A stretch of DNA of 64,000 nucleotides from Tetradesmus obliquus (Eukaryota; Chlorophyta; Chlorophyceae; Sphaeropleales; Scenedesmaceae): assembly GCA_030272155.1 (NCBI GenBank), contig CP126191.1, positions 3,680,501 through 3,744,500 of the forward strand, written 5' to 3'. The notes under the pieces are model-generated. The model had not been told where the DNA came from, ran no database searches, and saw nothing but the letters and a program-made list of their open reading frames with translations. The first letter of the stretch is position 1. Every line of letters begins with the position of its first letter. A program made the position numbers and the translations under genes. Below, piece by piece: positions 1 to 12,485 of the stretch.

Positions 1-2
1 TG

Positions 3-107
3 CTGCTGCCGCTGCTTGAGCGGTACATGGCGGGATCTGCTGCTGAGCTCTGTGCCAAGCTGGAAGCACAAGAAGAGCTTGAGGTGTTGTGCTGCTGTTC
101 ACTGTAG
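3..107 (+). CDS. Possible 3' end of a gene running in from the left
   Basis: A short frame open at the left edge reads as a charged, helical peptide containing AAELCAKLEAQEELE, then reaches TAG at 105-107. A GT donor-like site follows the codon for the last Glu, at 84, so this could also be an internal exon. Composition looks coding rather than random, but the piece is too short to assign to a family. Nothing upstream is visible. Confidence 0.22.
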   Translation: MLPLLERYMAGSAAELCAKLEAQEELEVLCCCSL

Positions 108-400
108 CTGGGAGCATCTTGTGTGCTTGCATGCCCATCACTGCAGGGCCATGCTGCGCAGGAGCTGCTGCTGCTGTCGTCCTGCAAATATGAAAACAGC
201 AGCATATGTAGAGCCCACGCCACAGGTCAGTTCATGTGTGAATATGAACTGGAAGGACCCTTCATGCAACCAAGCTGAGCAGAAGATGAAGCAGACCAGG
301 CTGGGCGGATGACTTGCGCGGGCAAGGCACTTTGGAGCTGCCTGCGCATTTGCGGCAGGTGCATCGATGCCGGCCCTGCAGGTTCACATTGACGTACATG

Positions 401-900
401 TTACACACTGCAGCACGACTGCCGCTGCTGGAAGCGGTGCTGCTGCAAGCCGTCTTGCAGGCATGTAGGCCTGTGGCAGGACATCAGACAGTGCTCGCCA
501 GGGTGCCTCACTCGCCAGCACAAGACGCGCAAGCCGTGCACTCCCAAGAACAAACACCAGTAAGCCAGCAACTGTTCACAACAGATGTTATCTAGCTGGC
601 TGTCAAACCTGGGTGCTTTTCCCACTCACCTGTGCTGGATCATCTTCACCCCAGCTGTCACCAGCATCCACCAGCGGCACGCGCAGCAACGGCGCCAGAC
701 AAGGCTGTCCCTCAAAGTTGCTGCTGCTGTGGCTGCTTTGAGCCTTCACCACCTCAAACAAGAAAGTCTGCAAAGCAGCGCAGCAAGGAGTCGTTGAACT
801 CCACCATATCTTGGCTACAGTTGAGTAAGAACACTCACAAGCAGCAGCTCACATTGTCGTTTTCTCGTCCTGCATTGCATTTGGCAGCTGCCATGAGGGC
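401..900 (-). CDS. Condensation-domain N-lobe-like exons (NRPS-type), fragmentary
   Basis: Three consecutive phase-0 exon candidates on the minus strand: 900-853, 767-630, and from 571 downward, ending in a stop at 401 or splicing on before it. Each acceptor is CAG and the first two donors are GTGAG. Joined, they resemble the N-terminal lobe of an NRPS condensation domain: an ALMAAA...REND helix, TFLFEV (compare the family's TTFxEV), FEGQP, then LRVLCWRVRHPGEHCLMSCH where the family has the strand leading into HHxxxDG. The histidine motif is degenerate (SCHRPTCLQDG). No start codon or C-lobe follows inside the window. The gene may continue beyond position 1 or be a relic. The family assignment is inferred from motif order, not from a search. 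Confidence 0.33.
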
Positions 901-1007
901 CTGCTTGTGGACAGTATGACTTGATTTTCTGCTCAGGTGCTCATGCCATCTTGCAAGAAAGGTCCTGCACATTCCTACCTCAGCAGCTGTTGCTGTCCTG
1001 CACCCAC

Positions 1008-1490
1008 CTCAAAGTGTGCTGCCATCAGCCCTGCCCCCTCCCGGCTGAACAGGCCCCTGCTGGCCAGCAGGCTGGCCTGCAGCACGTGCCTGCTGCCAGG
1101 CTTGGGCCCAGGCAGCAGCAGCAGCGCCACATCAAGCCCAGCAGCAGCAGCACGCCCGGCAGCAGCGTCAGGCGCAAACACCACTGCAGCGCGGAACAGC
1201 GCCTGCTGCGGGGTGCTGCCTGGTGCGGGGGTGACGCCTGCTGCTGTGCAGATGTCAGGCAGGCTGGTGGAGGCATGGGGTGCCAGGTCAAGCAGCAGGC
1301 TATGAAGCTTGTGGGCGTGGCTTGTGATGGTGTCATCTCTGCCCAGACTAGGGCAGGCGATCGGCACCAGCGGCAGCTGCTTCAGTCCTTTTGGTTTGAC
1401 CACCATGCTGGCAACCGGCAGGAGCAAGTGTGAGGGCTGCGCCCCGAGCACCAGCTGCTGCTGGCTGTACCGTGCGCGGCATAGGAAGGC
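1008..1490 (-). pseudogene. Inverted copy of one exon (condensation C-lobe) of the NRPS-like gene
   Basis: On the minus strand this is an in-frame copy of exon 3 of the gene at 7438-12485 (plus-strand 8304-8783). It starts after the same CTGCAG acceptor (QAFLCR...) and ends at the same ...AAHFE. From the codons for DTITSHAH onward the copies are almost identical; the first third is clearly diverged. Similarity stops at the exon edge, and the following donor-side sequence is unrelated. No matching upstream or downstream exon lies beside it in the right order, so it is probably a duplicated exon fragment. It could instead be an exon of a larger minus-strand NRPS-like gene that also includes the 401-900 exons. 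Confidence 0.6.
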
Positions 1491-1505
1491 CTGCAGCAGT
1501 CAGCA

Positions 1506-3805
1506 GCAACAGCAGTTGTGTAGTGTGGTGAGCAGCAGAGGAAGCGGAGCCACTGTCGCTGCAGTTGACTGCTGCGCTAAGGCAGCAGTAAATCCGATTG
1601 TTGTGCGGTGTGATCTGCATATATCCGCCGAGTTGGGCGTGCCCCTGGCATGCGGCAGCGTGTGCACAGCAACGCATGCTGCTGATTGATGCAGTACAAC
1701 TGGCAGGATAGCGGTACATGCATCCTGCAGGATGCATCTTGCAAGATACTATCTAGTAGAATGAGGCCTGGTTGCCTATGTGGAATGCAGCCAGCAGTAG
1801 TACTGAGCAGGTGGTGCCAGCAGCTGGTGGTGCTTGGTAGCGCATGTGGCCAGGGATGGTGATGGGCAGCTCTTCATGTGTGCAGCTGGAGGAAGCGCCC
1901 TCGCATCCCTGTACAACCAGAAAAGCAGCTGCTGAACTTGGATACAGCGTTTTTGATAATGTTCGCGGGAGTTTAGTGCAGGTTATCTCGCCAGAAGGCT
2001 AACCACAACCCAGATGCACCAGTTGGTGGTTGCAACTACCTAGTGTGATGAGGTGCGGTACCGGCACTGCAGCGGCAGCAGCAGCAGCAACCCACCTGTT
2101 CGAACAAAAGATCCAGGGGACAGCCACATTCTTGAAACTCCAGGTGCGAGCGCCAGAAGCTGAGTCTTGCTGTACTTTGATTGCTGCACATGCTTTTGCC
2201 TGCAGGCAGTCAACGGATGTTCACCGGAAGCAGCATGCACGAGAAGCAGCTAGTACGGCCAGCTATTGCGAGCGATGCAATTGTGGAGACAATATCGCAA
2301 AAAACACTTGTGAGCGTAGCACTTTGGTTCTATCTACCTCTCCAGAAAACGTTGATTTCTGTCGATTCTGTCGCTGTCACGCATGCAAGCATCTCACGCG
2401 GAATGGGATCCGACAGATCCTCAACCGTCGCCGCGGGTTGTGCAGCTTCAAGGCACACGGCGACGCTGTGTTTTGTCATGCTAAATGCTAAAAAACTACT
2501 GCTGTTAGGCTGTGTATTCGATGCCCTTTGTGTGGGTGTCGCTTTGCAACAAAGCATGGTCATGCTTTGACCAAGGTTTCCGTCAGGCAGGCAGCGTGTA
2601 CTGTGTGTACTACCACAAGCCGCATGACACTGCAGCGACACTGCAGCACACTGAGGGGCTGTTGTGAAGGGCTTGATGCATATCATTGTACGTGAAAGGT
2701 GTACAATGATGCAAAGGCAATGCAGTGGGTGCAGCAGGGTGTCACATTTGAGTCAGGCTCCTGCCAGGCTGCAGGCAGCTGGTTGACATGTGCCTGCAGT
2801 CTGCTAATAACAAGAAAGACGCAGCAACAGGCTACCGTGTGGCGCAGCAAAATAATCCGGGAGTGGGAGTACTACCTGGCAGTGTACAATCAGCACTGCT
2901 TGCCTACCTGCAAGGCCAACAGAACGTGCCCGGTTGGTGGCATTTGCAGGTCAAATGTTACCAAACACGTCGAGCAGAGACGTCTCTGCTGCGTGCACAA
3001 CAACCATCGGGCTAGTGTGCCCGTGTTCTGGATAGGAGCAGCAGTTCGTGAAGGACTGTCAGTAGTGTAACAGCCACATCTCAGGTTTTTGCAGAGCAAG
3101 CACTGCTACAGCTAGGTACCCGGGCCATATGGGCCTCATGCACATGCACCGCCAGCTTCATTGTCCAAATCCAGCACAGCGTTTCTCGCCAACTACAAAA
3201 GACACCTGTGGCTGACATCCGTAGATCATCATTCTGAAGCGTTATGCTGGATTTGACAGGCGCCACCAGCTTGCTCACCACGTGAGTGCACTCACAGGCA
3301 TAGCCTAGCAGCAGTTACAGCATTTAACATTAACAGCAGCGATAGTGAAACTTCATCAAGCTGAATTGCTCTGTTGGTCACGTGACAAAGCAGAAGATGT
3401 CAAAGCCAGGCGCCGTCAAGACTGCAGCGGCCCGGCTGTGGCACAGACTAGCACTGCCAACAGGCCCTGGGGCGCAGCTCCAGCTTCATGGTCTAAACGT
3501 GACATACCTGGTCTCAGAATAGCAAACCAAAACTGTTTTCCTGATGTCTGACGCTGAAAGGCGCGCTTAGATACAGAAGCTAGTTCGTCCGATCGATGTT
3601 TCTAACAATGTTACTGCAGTAACATTGACATAGATGTGTCTAGGACGAACAAATGGCAGCTGACGCCAATACTTAAGTTCTCAACCTTTCGTGATGGTTT
3701 TGTCTGTGGTCCACTTATCGATCTCATCGCGCAAAGTTGGAACTGGCTCGTTCGCGCCACTGGCGAGACAGCAGCCTGTCAGCAGCACACCATCAACTTG
3801 GCATC
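1506..3805. other. Intergenic, no gene recognised
   Basis: Open frames here are short, overlap on both strands, and carry no recognisable family motif or consistent splice-site chain. Scattered short CAG/CTG runs occur (for example near 2071). It includes the presumed promoter of the MARVEL-like gene. Confidence 0.5.
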
Positions 3806-5598
3806 ATGGAGAGGCTGTCCTCCGCGCGGGTTAGGAAGACACTGTATACGGTGTCTAGGCTGTGTCAGGTGCGCGCTGTCTGACGTAGTTCCGCATCCTG
3901 AGTCCTCCACGTCATATGCCTCGATCACATCAGCGGGAGCAGAAGATATGCAATGTGCATACAGCTCTGCGAGGCGCTTTCACCTGTTTCATTTTTGAAT
4001 TACCTACGCAAATCAGCCTAACAGGTCATGCAGAATGCCTCCAGCCCGTTGATGTGTGCTGCAGATCCTGAGATCTGTTCAGGCTGAGCCGCTGTCTCGC
4101 TAGTGCATCTGCCACAAGCGCCCTTGTTTATGCCTCTGCATGCAGGTCGTTTTGTGCATCATCGTCCTGGTGTGCTCAGCCTATGAGATCAGCCGCTTTG
4201 GGGGCCTGGACGCCGTGAACTTTGCAATGTTCGCGTCCATTACGGGCATGGCCATCTCCCTGCTGCTGGTGCTTGGCCCTGCCTACAACCCTGTCCTGGC
4301 AGAGTGAGTGCCGCGCATGTCTGCACGCAGTTGGTAAACAAACAAGTAAAAACTAAACAAACAAACAACAACAAAGCCAGCTCAAGTACGGCTCACAAGC
4401 CATACGTGCTGCTATGCTTGTCCCACGGCCCATTTCCATCTTGATGTGGGTGTAATCGATTGATATCACCACCTTGTGCGACTCAAGCTACTCTGGGACC
4501 GGCGCATTGTCGGTCACGTGACGGAAGAAACAGGCAAACAAGGCAAACAGTACTGTTGTTATATAATGCTCAGCAATTGCCCTAATTCGGGATGAGTTGG
4601 TCAGTGCTGACAGCGACTCGGCCAGATTCACTTGCTGCCATATGCCTTGAAGTCAAGACCACTGACGCCTACGTGCCAAATTCCTTTCATGCCGTCCTGC
4701 TGTGCTGCTGCTTGCGCAGGCGCCTGCCCGGCATCATTGACTGCATCCTGAGCGGGCTGTGGAGCCTCTTCTTCCTGGCCACCGGAGGCGCCCTCGCTGC
4801 TTATCGCGAGTTTGCCTGCGCGACTTTCAGCAGTTACTACTGGTGAGCTCTGGCCACTGCAGCTGCGGGCTGGAGCCTGCATCAATCGCTGCCGCATAAA
4901 GTGTGCATGCCTGCATCATCAGCTGCTGCACAGCCCTACAGGCACCATCTCAGACTCGTCTTAAGCTTTTCTTACACCTGTGGTGACGATTTACAGGTTT
5001 AACCCATACGCCTGGTATGGCAGGCGCCTGCTGCTGGCCCAAGACCTGCCAGCTGCTGCCGGCCGCAGCCTGCTGGCCCGGCCCGAGTGTGGCGCCTGGG
5101 ATGCCACAGTGGCGATGTCCTTCCTGGCGTTTGCTGCATACGCAGTCAGCTGTGTGCTTGCTGGCTTGGACATCAAGGATGGCAAAGGGCTGGTCAAGCC
5201 GCGTGGTGAGTGTGCAGCTGCAGCGGCCGTGGCGGCTGATATTGCAGATCAGTTTGGATGCTGAGACAAGTGAGCGCTACATGCCACGCGCATACTGCAG
5301 CTGCAGCTGCCACCCCAGTTGCAGCACTGGTTGCTTGCTGAGGGATGCACTGCTCGCGACCATCAACTCCTCCCCTGGTCACATTCTGGGTTGGACTGTG
5401 AATTTGCACCTCTTCCTGCTGTTGGGCAGTATTCCAAAGGGTGATGAACTGGCCTCTGGGTGTTGGCATGCTGGCTGCGATCTACACAAGATCTCTTTTG
5501 CTCCAATGTGTGCCGCAGGGTTCAAGCCTGCCACGCCAGAACTGCCAGTGGCTGCTAAGGGCGAGAAGTCCACCGCAACGCTTGTCAACCCCGTCTAA
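3806..5598 (+). CDS. MARVEL-like four-helix membrane protein
   Basis: Five exons: 3806-3868, 4146-4303, 4720-4842, 4997-5205 and 5519-5598, all with GT-AG introns and matching phases, giving about 210 residues. Four hydrophobic segments are visible: around VVLCIIVLVCSAYEI, FAMFASITGMAISLLLVL, DCILSGLWSLFFLATGGALA and AMSFLAFAAYAVSCVLAG. The helix spacing, short polar N-terminus and short charged C-terminal tail fit MARVEL-domain proteins, which act in membrane apposition and vesicle trafficking. The start was chosen because ATG at 3806 opens a 21-codon exon whose last codon splices in phase to the first helix. A UGUAA motif at 6258 could mark the mRNA end. The family call rests on topology; another four-helix family is possible. 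The gene structure itself is solid. Confidence 0.62.
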
Positions 5599-7437
5599 AG
5601 CAGCGGAATGGAAGCCCATTGCCGCGCACACGATGCAAGCTAATGCTCGACAGCTGCGCAGTGCTATCACAGAGGCAGCCGTGCATTGCTTGGTCGTCTC
5701 TTCACAAGTGTCCAGGGTGTACTTGCACATGCCTCATGTCATCAGGTGATGCAGTGATGTTTTGGCTACATTGTCACGTGGTGGCTTTAAGTGCTTATAA
5801 CTAATTTATCTTATGTTGTGACAGCTCAAAGCAGTCAGCCCTTGGCCGTGGCCAGCCTTGAAGCCTGCCACGGCCAGGCAGTGCCGCCATCATTGCAGCA
5901 TGCTTGCTATATGGGGTGTGACTGGTATGTGCGCCAACCTCAGATCTTGCGGAGGGTGGCTTGAAAGTAACTTGTGGGCCAGCGACGGCGACTGTTGTTG
6001 TAATCATCGCTGCAGTTGTCATATGCATGGCATCAGCATGTGGTCCGCTGTGCTGTGCCATGTGCTGCATCACCATATACCACATGCTGCTGTTAGAAGC
6101 TGCATGGCTTTGCGCCGTCTGGAGCAGCGGTCAATATATGAACCATTATGGCAAAGCACTCGAAGCGGTTATGGTCTGCCTGCCAATCTACATGCACCTG
6201 CACAGACATTGAGATGCATGCCTGCCATCCAGTACCAATAATTACATGGTTACTGTTTGTAACTTGATGGTAACGAGTAACATTTTTATGCACATTTGCA
6301 GCTGGCCAGGCTGAAGCCCAGGCATGCATGACTTGCACATGTTGCTGGCTGACTCGCACCAAGAATTGCAATTCTTGCTGTGATATTGCATATCCAAGCA
6401 TGCTTAAACGGCTCATTGCTTTAGGAATAATAAACAAATGATATGATCACAACTGAGCTCATGCAAGGCAGACAAAACTCTCTCAGCTCAAGCGCCCTCA
6501 GGGACAGTGTGTGAAACATTGAGGAACACTTTCTGTTGCATGCAAGGAGCATGACGTGCAGCTCAATCCAATCAAAATAACAGCGAGCTTAAACCATTTG
6601 ATTCAACGTCAGCGCGACCCAAGCACTGCTTGGGCAGCCCCCACATGACCACAGTGCTGCTCAACTTCCGTCTTCCGCCGAGAGGAGCTCTTCAACGAGC
6701 AGTACATAGTGAGGATCGAACGGCGGTTTTAAGCTTGTCCGGTTGGCTCAGACAATGAGACATCACTGTCATCAGGCGTATCAGCAGTGACAGAATGGTT
6801 GGGAGCGGTGGTCGAACGATCCCAAGCAGATCCTCGCAGGTGGCAGGTGTGTTGTATGACCGCTCGAACAAATTGCTTTTGGGCCCCAGCACATCTGATA
6901 ACTACAGATATCGATGTCAAACATGTCGCCCTGTGTTCATTGTTTGAACTTGAGTATAAACAGCCCGCGCAAAGTTGCACTCCTTCATCTTTTGTGCAGC
7001 GAATATCAGTGACTTGCTTACTCTGGGTACAGTACTGCTACCTTAAAACTGCATTTATCCGCATGCGTATGAACATTTGAAGTGGTGACTGTGCCAGAGG
7101 TGAGCTGAGGAAACCATTCCGGATGCAGCACATGACAAACATTGGTGCTGCCGACAGCTGCGCTTCTCACGTTCAGTGCAGCCTCACATAGATTATGTAC
7201 ATCAAATCAGGCATACTGCTGTCGAGAGTATCGCACGTTTGTCGTTGCCCACAACAAGGAGTACGTGGGCATGCATGCATCCATAAGGTTCTGTTGTACC
7301 GCCAGCACATGGTGGTTGTGCTGCCTTCAATATAAGCTGCTGCCCCTAAGTACACTGAGTAAACGCGACTTTCGAACTGCTACACTCTGCAGCTTGTTGT
7401 TCAGCATCTTGAACGAGCGCCAGCAGCAGCAGCAGCC
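5599..7437. other. Intergenic; 3' UTR of the MARVEL-like gene and promoter region of the NRPS-like gene
   Basis: No supported gene. UGUAA (chlorophyte polyadenylation signal) occurs at 6258-6262, about 660 bp after the upstream stop. The region is less GC-rich than its neighbours between about 6240 and 7000. Confidence 0.45.
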
Positions 7438-10400
7438 ATGCTCCTGGCACCAAACCACCGCCGCGCTTGCGACAAGCCCCTGCGGCAGACCCTCGAAGAC
7501 TCTGTCTCAGAAATCGAGCACAGCTTGAGAAGCCTCAAGTTCAAAGCTTCTACAGCTGAAGCTGGCAATGAGCCACCCAAGGGTTCAAGCTTCGGCAACG
7601 TGGCAGCCAGCTGCCAGCCTGCCAAGCCAGCATCGCTCAGGTTCTGGCAGGCACACCTCAAGCCAGCAGCACCACATGGCCAGCGCCTGGCATTCGCCTA
7701 CGACAAGGTATGGAAGCTGCTGCCTTTCACACCTGCCTTTGTTGCAAAGAACATCCCGTTTTTACTGGCAGTGCAGACATGTGCCTGTGGGAGAGCTGGA
7801 TACGCTGCATCACTTAAGTGCAGCCGTGTGGGGTGTGCCGTTGCGTACAATTTGCTCCCTTGGTACCGCTGCTTCCTGTCCGCCACAGCAGCAAACAGAC
7901 ATGCCGTGTCACATGCTACGGTAGTATCAACATGTCACATTTAACTTGCGCTGCTGCTGTGCTGTGCTGCAGGCCTGCAGTCATGGTCCTGCTGAGCTGG
8001 AGTCGGTGCCAGTGGCCATCCCTGGTGCTGCCCGCTACACAATGCCTGCTGCTGCTGACACCACCTGCGGCATGACACTGCTTGCTGCCTTTCATGTGAG
8101 GACAAGCAAGTGCCGTACCGGTGCCAGATTGTTGCAGAGGCATCGGGTGCTTCCTCCTGCTGCCGAGTGCGTAGTGTACATGTCTTACTTGCGTGTCGGC
8201 TTGAACTGGGCTTCATACCAGACACCCAGCTGCCCATCAGGCTTGTGCTTACTGCTCTGTAATGACCGTCATGCCGCCGCTGCTCTGCTGCCGACTGCTA
8301 CAGGCCTTCCTGTGCCGCATCAGCTACCGCCAGCAGCAAGTAGTGCTGGGTGTGCAGCCCTCACACCTGCTCATGCCCCAAGCCAGCACCACCCTGGACC
8401 CCTCGGCCAGCACACCCCACCTGGTGCCTCTTGCCTGCCCTGCAATCGGCCCCACTGACACCATCACAAGCCACGCCCACGAGCTGCACAGCCTGCTGCT
8501 TGACCTGGCACCCCATGCCTCCAGCAGCCTCCCAGACATCTGCACAGCAGCAGGCGTCACCCTCGCACCAGGCAGCACCCCGCAGCAGGCGCTGTTCCGC
8601 GCTGCGGTGGTGTGTGCGCCTGACGCTGCTGCCGGGCGTGCTGCTGCTGCTGGGCTTGATGTGGCGCTGCTGCTGCTGCCTGGGCCCAAGCCTGGCAGCA
8701 GGCACGTGCTGCAGGCCAGCCTGCTGGCCAGCAGGGGCCTGTTCAGCCGGGAGGGGGCGGGGCTGATGGCAGCACACTTTGAGGTGCGTACAAGAAGTGA
8801 CACGACGTTGCGTGCCCTGCATCTCATGTACAAAGGCTCTGCGCTGACAGTCTGCTGGTCAACCAGACCACAAGTGCACGGCTTATCTTGCCAACTGGCT
8901 CCCTCCAAGTTGTGCAGGCAATGCTAGCAGGCAGTTCACTGTACCGCCTGCCGCCAGCTCATGCTGCAGGTTCCATCAATGTCCTGCAATCTCTGCCGCT
9001 GACACCGCTGCACACCGCGTTGTGCTGTAGGTGTTCCTATCAGAGGTCTTCAAGGACCACAACGCCAGCAGCAGCGCCAGCGACGGCAGCAGCAGCAGCA
9101 GCAGCAGCTGTGACGGCGAGCTCTGCCTGGTGCCCATGCTGAATGCACCACTGATGGATGCAGCAGAGAGCCGGCTGCTGCTGCAGGGCCCTGCTGCTGC
9201 TGCTGCTGCTGTGGTGCCTGGCACTGCTGCTGCGCCTCTGGTGCATGAGGCAGTGGCCGGCCATGCCAAGGCCAGGCCAGATGCTGCCTGCCTGGTGCAT
9301 GAGGGCAGGGTCTTCACCTACCATGAGGTGAGCAAGCCTAGGGGTAAGGATAGCAGCAGAGGGCGTTGTATCTACTACACTTTGCTACACCAACAGTGTT
9401 TCAGTGTGTAGAAGGCGGCTATATATGATGAGGCACGTTGTGCAGCAGAGACAGTACCAACCAGCAAGATCGATCCTGCAACTTCATCCAATGCCACCCG
9501 CAACCGCGCAGGTTGAGGCTGCCTCTAGCAGCATCGCCGCCTACCTGGCAGGGCCAGCCGGCGTGCAGCCTGGCGCCACCGTGGCGCTGCTGCTGGGCCG
9601 CGGCCCCCTGCTGGTTGCTGGCCTGCTGGGCGTGCTCAAGGCTGGCGCCGCCTACCTGGCACTGGACGGCAGCAACAAGAGCCACATGCAGTTGATGCTG
9701 GAGGACGGCTGCGTGCAGGTGCCCTTGAGAAGAGGAGTGTTATATCAGATAAACGCACAGCTACACATCTTCAAGAAATGCTGGACTAAGGAAGCCGTAC
9801 TCTCCCTGTGCTCCGAGTGGGCTGCCATGCAGGCAAAGCTGCGAGTGTGCTTGCTTCGATTGCAGTACTCGGGCTTCAATTCCTCAAGTTGTCATGCCAT
9901 TGGTGCTCTGTGTACGCACAGCAAGGAAAGGCCGGCGGCCACGTTGTTTCTGCATGAACTTGCGAATAGCAGCAGTCCGGTATCCTTATGCAGGCAGGCT
10001 GGACCCAGTATTTCTCGCGGCTGTACCATGCTGCTCCTGTGCCGCACTGCACAGGTGGTCATCACTCAGCCTGACCTGCAGCGCCTGCTGCCTGCAAGCG
10101 TCCCCCTGCACACGCTGCTGCTGCACCCAGACAAGGCTGCACAGGCAGCGGACTGCGGCAGCTTGCTTGGGCCTGCCTGCCTGGGTGCGGCAGGCAGCAC
10201 GGCTGCAGCACGGGAGGCAGAAGAGATGGACAGCTGGATCAACAGCAGCCTTGTGGCTGCAGAGCCAGCATGTGTGCTGTATGGTGCTGCGGGCTGCAGC
10301 AAGGGCCAGTCCAACGGCATGCTCGTCAGCCATGCAGGTGCGGCATCCAACTTCCAATTAAGACGCGTACAGCACAAGTTGGGTACATATGGGTACACAT

Positions 10401-12485
10401 GGTATGAAATTGCTGTGCCTCTGATGGACAAAATCACGTCGTTAAAGGTTGTAGGTTGCCCGAGCTGAAAACATTCGCCACATTCAACAGCACACATGCG
10501 CCTGGTGGTGCCTGGCTATGGCTTGTACCATGCCAGCGGCAGATCCACTGCAACGTGTGGTGACGTACAGTGTACTTGCGCTTATGTGCCGTGCTTTCTG
10601 TCGCTGCCGCTTCGCCGCTGCCGTCAGGCCTGGCTGCCTACGCTGCCAGCTTCATCGCCCACTTTGGCATCACCGCAGCTGACGTGTTTGTCCAGGCAGC
10701 ACCTGCCCACACAGCAGCCAGCATTGATGAGCTGTGGTGCTGCCTCGCTGCTGGCGGGGCACTGGTGCTGGCACCACCTGAGCTGCACAAGGATGCCAAT
10801 GCATTCATGCAGCTCATTGCAAGGTGAGGGCGGTGCTCCAAGTGCACTGCTGGTGCACTTGTGCCAGCAGCACCGTGTGCGGGCAACCTGGCCAGGGATG
10901 ATGTGTGGTGCTTGCCGGCAGAGGATGCTGTTCTGCCAGAGGCGCAGCAACTGCATGTGTGTCCACCTGCAGCTGCTGCACTGCTGCACACCCCTGCCCC
11001 CACAGCGCCAGCCACATGTGCACATGAACCAGGCGTTTGGTCAGGACCCTGGCAGACAGGCACTGCCCTGAATGCCAACGCATTTTGGTTATAGCCTGTG
11101 CAAAGCAGCCACATACGCGGCCAATGACCCAATCTGCTGACACATAGCTGTACATATCTACTATGCTGCAGGTATCGCGTCACCACAGTGGCTGCAGCGC
11201 CCAGTGTGCTGCACCAGGTGGCCAAGCGCTCCATGGCCCTCTACCCCGCGGCAGCAGCCAGCGGCAGCGGCCCCTGCAGCAGCCTGCTGCGCGTGCTGTG
11301 CAGCGAGGAGCCCCTCACCCCCAGCAAAGCAGCAGCCATCAGCATGGCTATGCCGCGTGCTGCGCTGCACTACGTGTTCAGGGCGTCAGAGGCATGCCCT
11401 GGTAAGCGTCTGCAGTGCGCACTGCCTGCAGTACAACTGACTAGCTGGCATAGGCGGCACAAGCATGGAGGCTCTCTTACCTGCTTGATGCGTCCTGCAA
11501 GTGTTCACGCGCAGCAGCAGCCAGTAGTTCATTTCTCTTGATGAACACTGCCAGCTGAAGTCTTTGCTCAGGACTGTCACTTTGTGCATGCTGCCGCATG
11601 GGGTGTCTGTGGCCGCAGGCGTCACCAGCTGGCTGGTTGCAGCGCCTTCATCACCCGCTGGTGCACCACCTCCCGCCTCACCACCACACACCGGCCTCAT
11701 CATCGGCAGCCCCCTCGGCTGTGCCATCAAGCCATATGTGCTGGACTCCCTGCACCGCCCTCAGCCCATCGGCGTGCCTGGGGAGCTGTTCATAAGCGGT
11801 GCTGCTGCGCCCTGCGGCGCCCTGCGGCCCAGGCTGCAGGGCGCCTGCTTTGCTGCCAACCCCTTCCATGAGGGACCTGGCAGCAGCAGCGGCAGCAGCA
11901 GCATGCTGGCAACTGGGTGTGTGGTGCGCTGGCTGCCGGGAGCTGCAGGGGCTGGTGGGGTGGGGCCCCTGGAGCTGATCGGGCACCTGGTGAGGAGACT
12001 TGAGATGCATTTGTTTTTCGGGGGGATTCAGCGCTAGATATGTATTCAACGCACAGCGCATAGGTGGGCGCAATCGGGCGCAACTGTGCAGCTGGGCAGT
12101 TGCACTGGCAGCCGTCATGCCATGGATTCCTGGCCAGACCTGCAAAGCGTGGAAAAAGAGCGGGGCGGGCCACAGAGGTTGAGCATTTCAGAGCTGTTTT
12201 TTTTTCAATTCAACTTCACCGCGGCTGGCAGGCAACAGGCGCATGCATGCAGCATAAGGCATTGGCCTTTGTGTTGCGCTCAGCCTGGCCCTGGCTCGCT
12301 GCCCGTGTACCGCTTCGATTTGTTATTTCATACGCTGTGGCATGCTGTGCTTGCAGGATGAGGGCGGCAAGCTGAAGCTCATCACCACAGAGGCACAGGT
12401 GGGGCTGGGTGCTGTTGGCATGTGTCACATGGCGGTTCACTGGCAGCGCTGCACACATCCTCTGTGCCAGTCTGTAAACGAGTAG
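7438..12485 (+). CDS. NRPS-like protein: half condensation domain plus degenerate adenylation domain
   Basis: Ten exons: 7438-7707, 7973-8095, 8304-8783, 9031-9327, 9512-9718, 10055-10337, 10628-10823, 11172-11401, 11619-11989 and 12357-12485; 861 residues, phases consistent throughout. Residues 80-330 match the second half of an NRPS condensation domain (LRFWQAHL, then QQQVVLGV, then HELHSLLLDLAPHASSSL, then QASLLASRGLF). The first lobe with HHxxxDG is absent. Residues 360-850 follow an adenylation domain in order: VHEAVAGHAKARPDAACLVH, LKAGAAYLALD (A2), a poor A3 (LYGAAGCSKGQSNG, 534-547), LVSHAGLAAYA, ELWCCLAAGGALVLAPPE, HYVFRASE in place of the A5 YGPTE, GELFISG (A6), an A7 without TGD, and a weak A8. 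There is no carrier domain and no A10 lysine. The protein is probably not a normal adenylating enzyme. The last exon could splice on at 12399, so the C-terminus is uncertain. Confidence 0.6.
8304..8783 (+). repeat. Plus-strand arm of an exon-sized inverted repeat
   Basis: Exon 3 of the NRPS-like gene recurs in inverted orientation at 1008-1490. The two arms are about 6.8 kb apart and enclose the MARVEL-like gene. Near-identity covers the last two thirds of the exon and ends at the splice donor. Confidence 0.75.
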
